From NCBI GenBank assembly GCA_015075725.1, contig JABTTV010000001.1:1364001-1428000 (forward strand): a DNA stretch of 64,000 bases, given 5' to 3'. Position numbers and translations under genes: made by a program. The notes under the pieces were generated by a model that did no database searches, was not told the DNA's origin, and saw only the letters and a program-made list of their open reading frames with translations. Shown here piece by piece: positions 63,437 to 64,000 of the stretch. Source of the DNA: Anaerolineales bacterium. Its GTDB lineage: Bacteria; Chloroflexota; Anaerolineae; Anaerolineales; Villigracilaceae. Each line of letters begins with the position of its first letter. Positions within the stretch are counted from its first letter, which is position 1.

Positions 63437-64000
63437 GGCAGTCGTTGAAATATCCTGAGTTCGGCGCCTTCATTGCAGGATTGTGAAGCCGGGGGCTTGG
63501 CAAATTCCTGGAATTCCGAGGGCGTGAGGAAGTCCTTCCAGTCTGCGTAGCGTTTGGCTTCGATGATGAAAACATCCGCTTCGGCGCGCCAGCGTTGTGC
63601 AAGCTCACCGTTCCAATGGCTGAAAAAATAGAGCACATCCGGGTCGCCGCCGATGTGGAAGGTGTAACCGTCGTTGATCTGCGGCGGGAAAATGCGCGCC
63701 TGCGGGACGTAGATCATCGGCGTGAAGGCGTTTCCGCCATCCCAATATACCAGACTATCAGGGGGTATGACCGAAGCCAGGTACGCGCCGAGCTGTTCAT
63801 GGTCGCGGATGATGTCGGTCTCCGCGCAGTCGGGCCTGCTTTCACCGAGATGGAGGATCGGAGAAAGCAGGAAACCTGTAATGAGGAAAGAGTTGACGAA
63901 GGTGAGGGTGATGTCTGTTTTCCGGTTTCTTTTCCAAACGAGAAAGGCAATGAACAAAACGCCAAGACCGGCGAGCAACCCGAGCGAGGAGCTGATCCAG
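63433..64000 (-). CDS. C-terminal part of a membrane protein, GT39-like (5' partial)
   Basis: The reading frame is open past the right edge, so the N-terminus is outside the window. The visible part has two hydrophobic segments (LLAGLGVLFIAFLVW and FLITGFLLSPILHL) and then a soluble domain of about 135 residues (DGGNAFTPMIYVPQAR, DGYTFHIGG, FFSHWNGELAQRW). That layout fits the end of a GT-C glycosyltransferase, and the ArnC-like GT2 gene it overlaps by 4 bases could supply its lipid donor. The family is only probable. Confidence 0.6.
   Translation of the reverse strand, partial: WISSSLGLLAGLGVLFIAFLVWKRNRKTDITLTFVNSFLITGFLLSPILHLGESRPDCAETDIIRDHEQLGAYLASVIPPDSLVYWDGGNAFTPMIYVPQARIFPPQINDGYTFHIGGDPDVLYFFSHWNGELAQRWRAEADVFIIEAKRYADWKDFLTPSEFQEFAKPPASQSCNEGAELRIFQRLP

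Noticed and set aside
1..64000. CRISPR arrays, tRNA or rRNA genes, integrases or transposases.
   Set aside because: No regularly spaced repeats, RNA-gene signatures or transposase/integrase motifs were seen on either strand.

Overview
The window is almost entirely one surface-polysaccharide (glycan) biosynthesis locus from a bacterium. I count 60 protein-coding genes, two of them cut by the window edges. I see no rRNA, tRNA, CRISPR array, transposase or phage gene, and no gap longer than about 280 bases. Mid-range G+C, several dispersed palindromic repeats (including an ATTGCGAGG...GAAGCAAT type at 9456-9494) and the mixture of genes suggest a Chloroflexota (Anaerolineae-like) genome. There is no phylogenetic marker here, so that placement is tentative.

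Layout. At the left edge, three plus-strand genes (1-2411) encode a glycosyltransferase with the end of a methyltransferase domain in front of it, and two methyltransferases. They converge on a minus-strand block that fills the rest of the window. The main block runs leftward from a MarR/EPS-type regulator at 58298 to a GT-C membrane protein ending at 2481, about 56 kb of co-directional genes with many 1-14 base overlaps. A sigma70-like promoter and three GATTCCC heptamers lie directly upstream of the regulator. Upstream of that promoter a second minus-strand set (64000-58383) holds membrane glycosyltransferases, a flippase-like protein and a GT4 enzyme.

Inside the main block, in transcription order: (1) regulator, then WbpB/WbpD/WbpE enzymes for UDP-2,3-diacetamido uronic acid, then a Wzm/Wzt ABC exporter with a C-terminal Wzt domain (57.8-53.0 kb); (2) two nonulosonic (sialic-acid-like) modules, with two NeuB, one NeuC, two NeuA, two GT-B transferases, a methyltransferase and a 2-hydroxyacid dehydrogenase (53.0-43.6 kb); (3) a more A+T-rich stretch with a second oxidoreductase/aminotransferase/acyltransferase triad, a methyltransferase, a DPM1-like GT2 and a WecB-family epimerase (43.5-36.4 kb); (4) an aldehyde dehydrogenase, a third cytidylyltransferase, a methyltransferase, an SGNH-like protein and a complete transketolase (36.3-30.2 kb); (5) glycosyltransferases, methyltransferases and a carbamoyltransferase (30.2-18.8 kb); (6) two SDR enzymes and a sugar nucleotidyltransferase (18.9-16.2 kb); (7) AsnB, HisH, HisF, WbpG, GT4, WbpI-type epimerase, GT4 (15-7.2 kb), which from HisH onward is in the same order as the Pseudomonas aeruginosa O5 genes hisH2-hisF2-wbpG-wbpH-wbpI-wbpJ; (8) membrane GT-C-type proteins and a methyltransferase (7.2-2.5 kb).

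Together the genes predict a complex exported glycan. It probably contains a 2,3-diamino-uronic acid carrying an acetamidino group and one or more CMP-activated nonulosonic acids, with methyl and carbamoyl decorations. Genes not seen here but expected include UDP-GlcNAc 6-dehydrogenase (WbpA) and the initiating phosphoglycosyltransferase.
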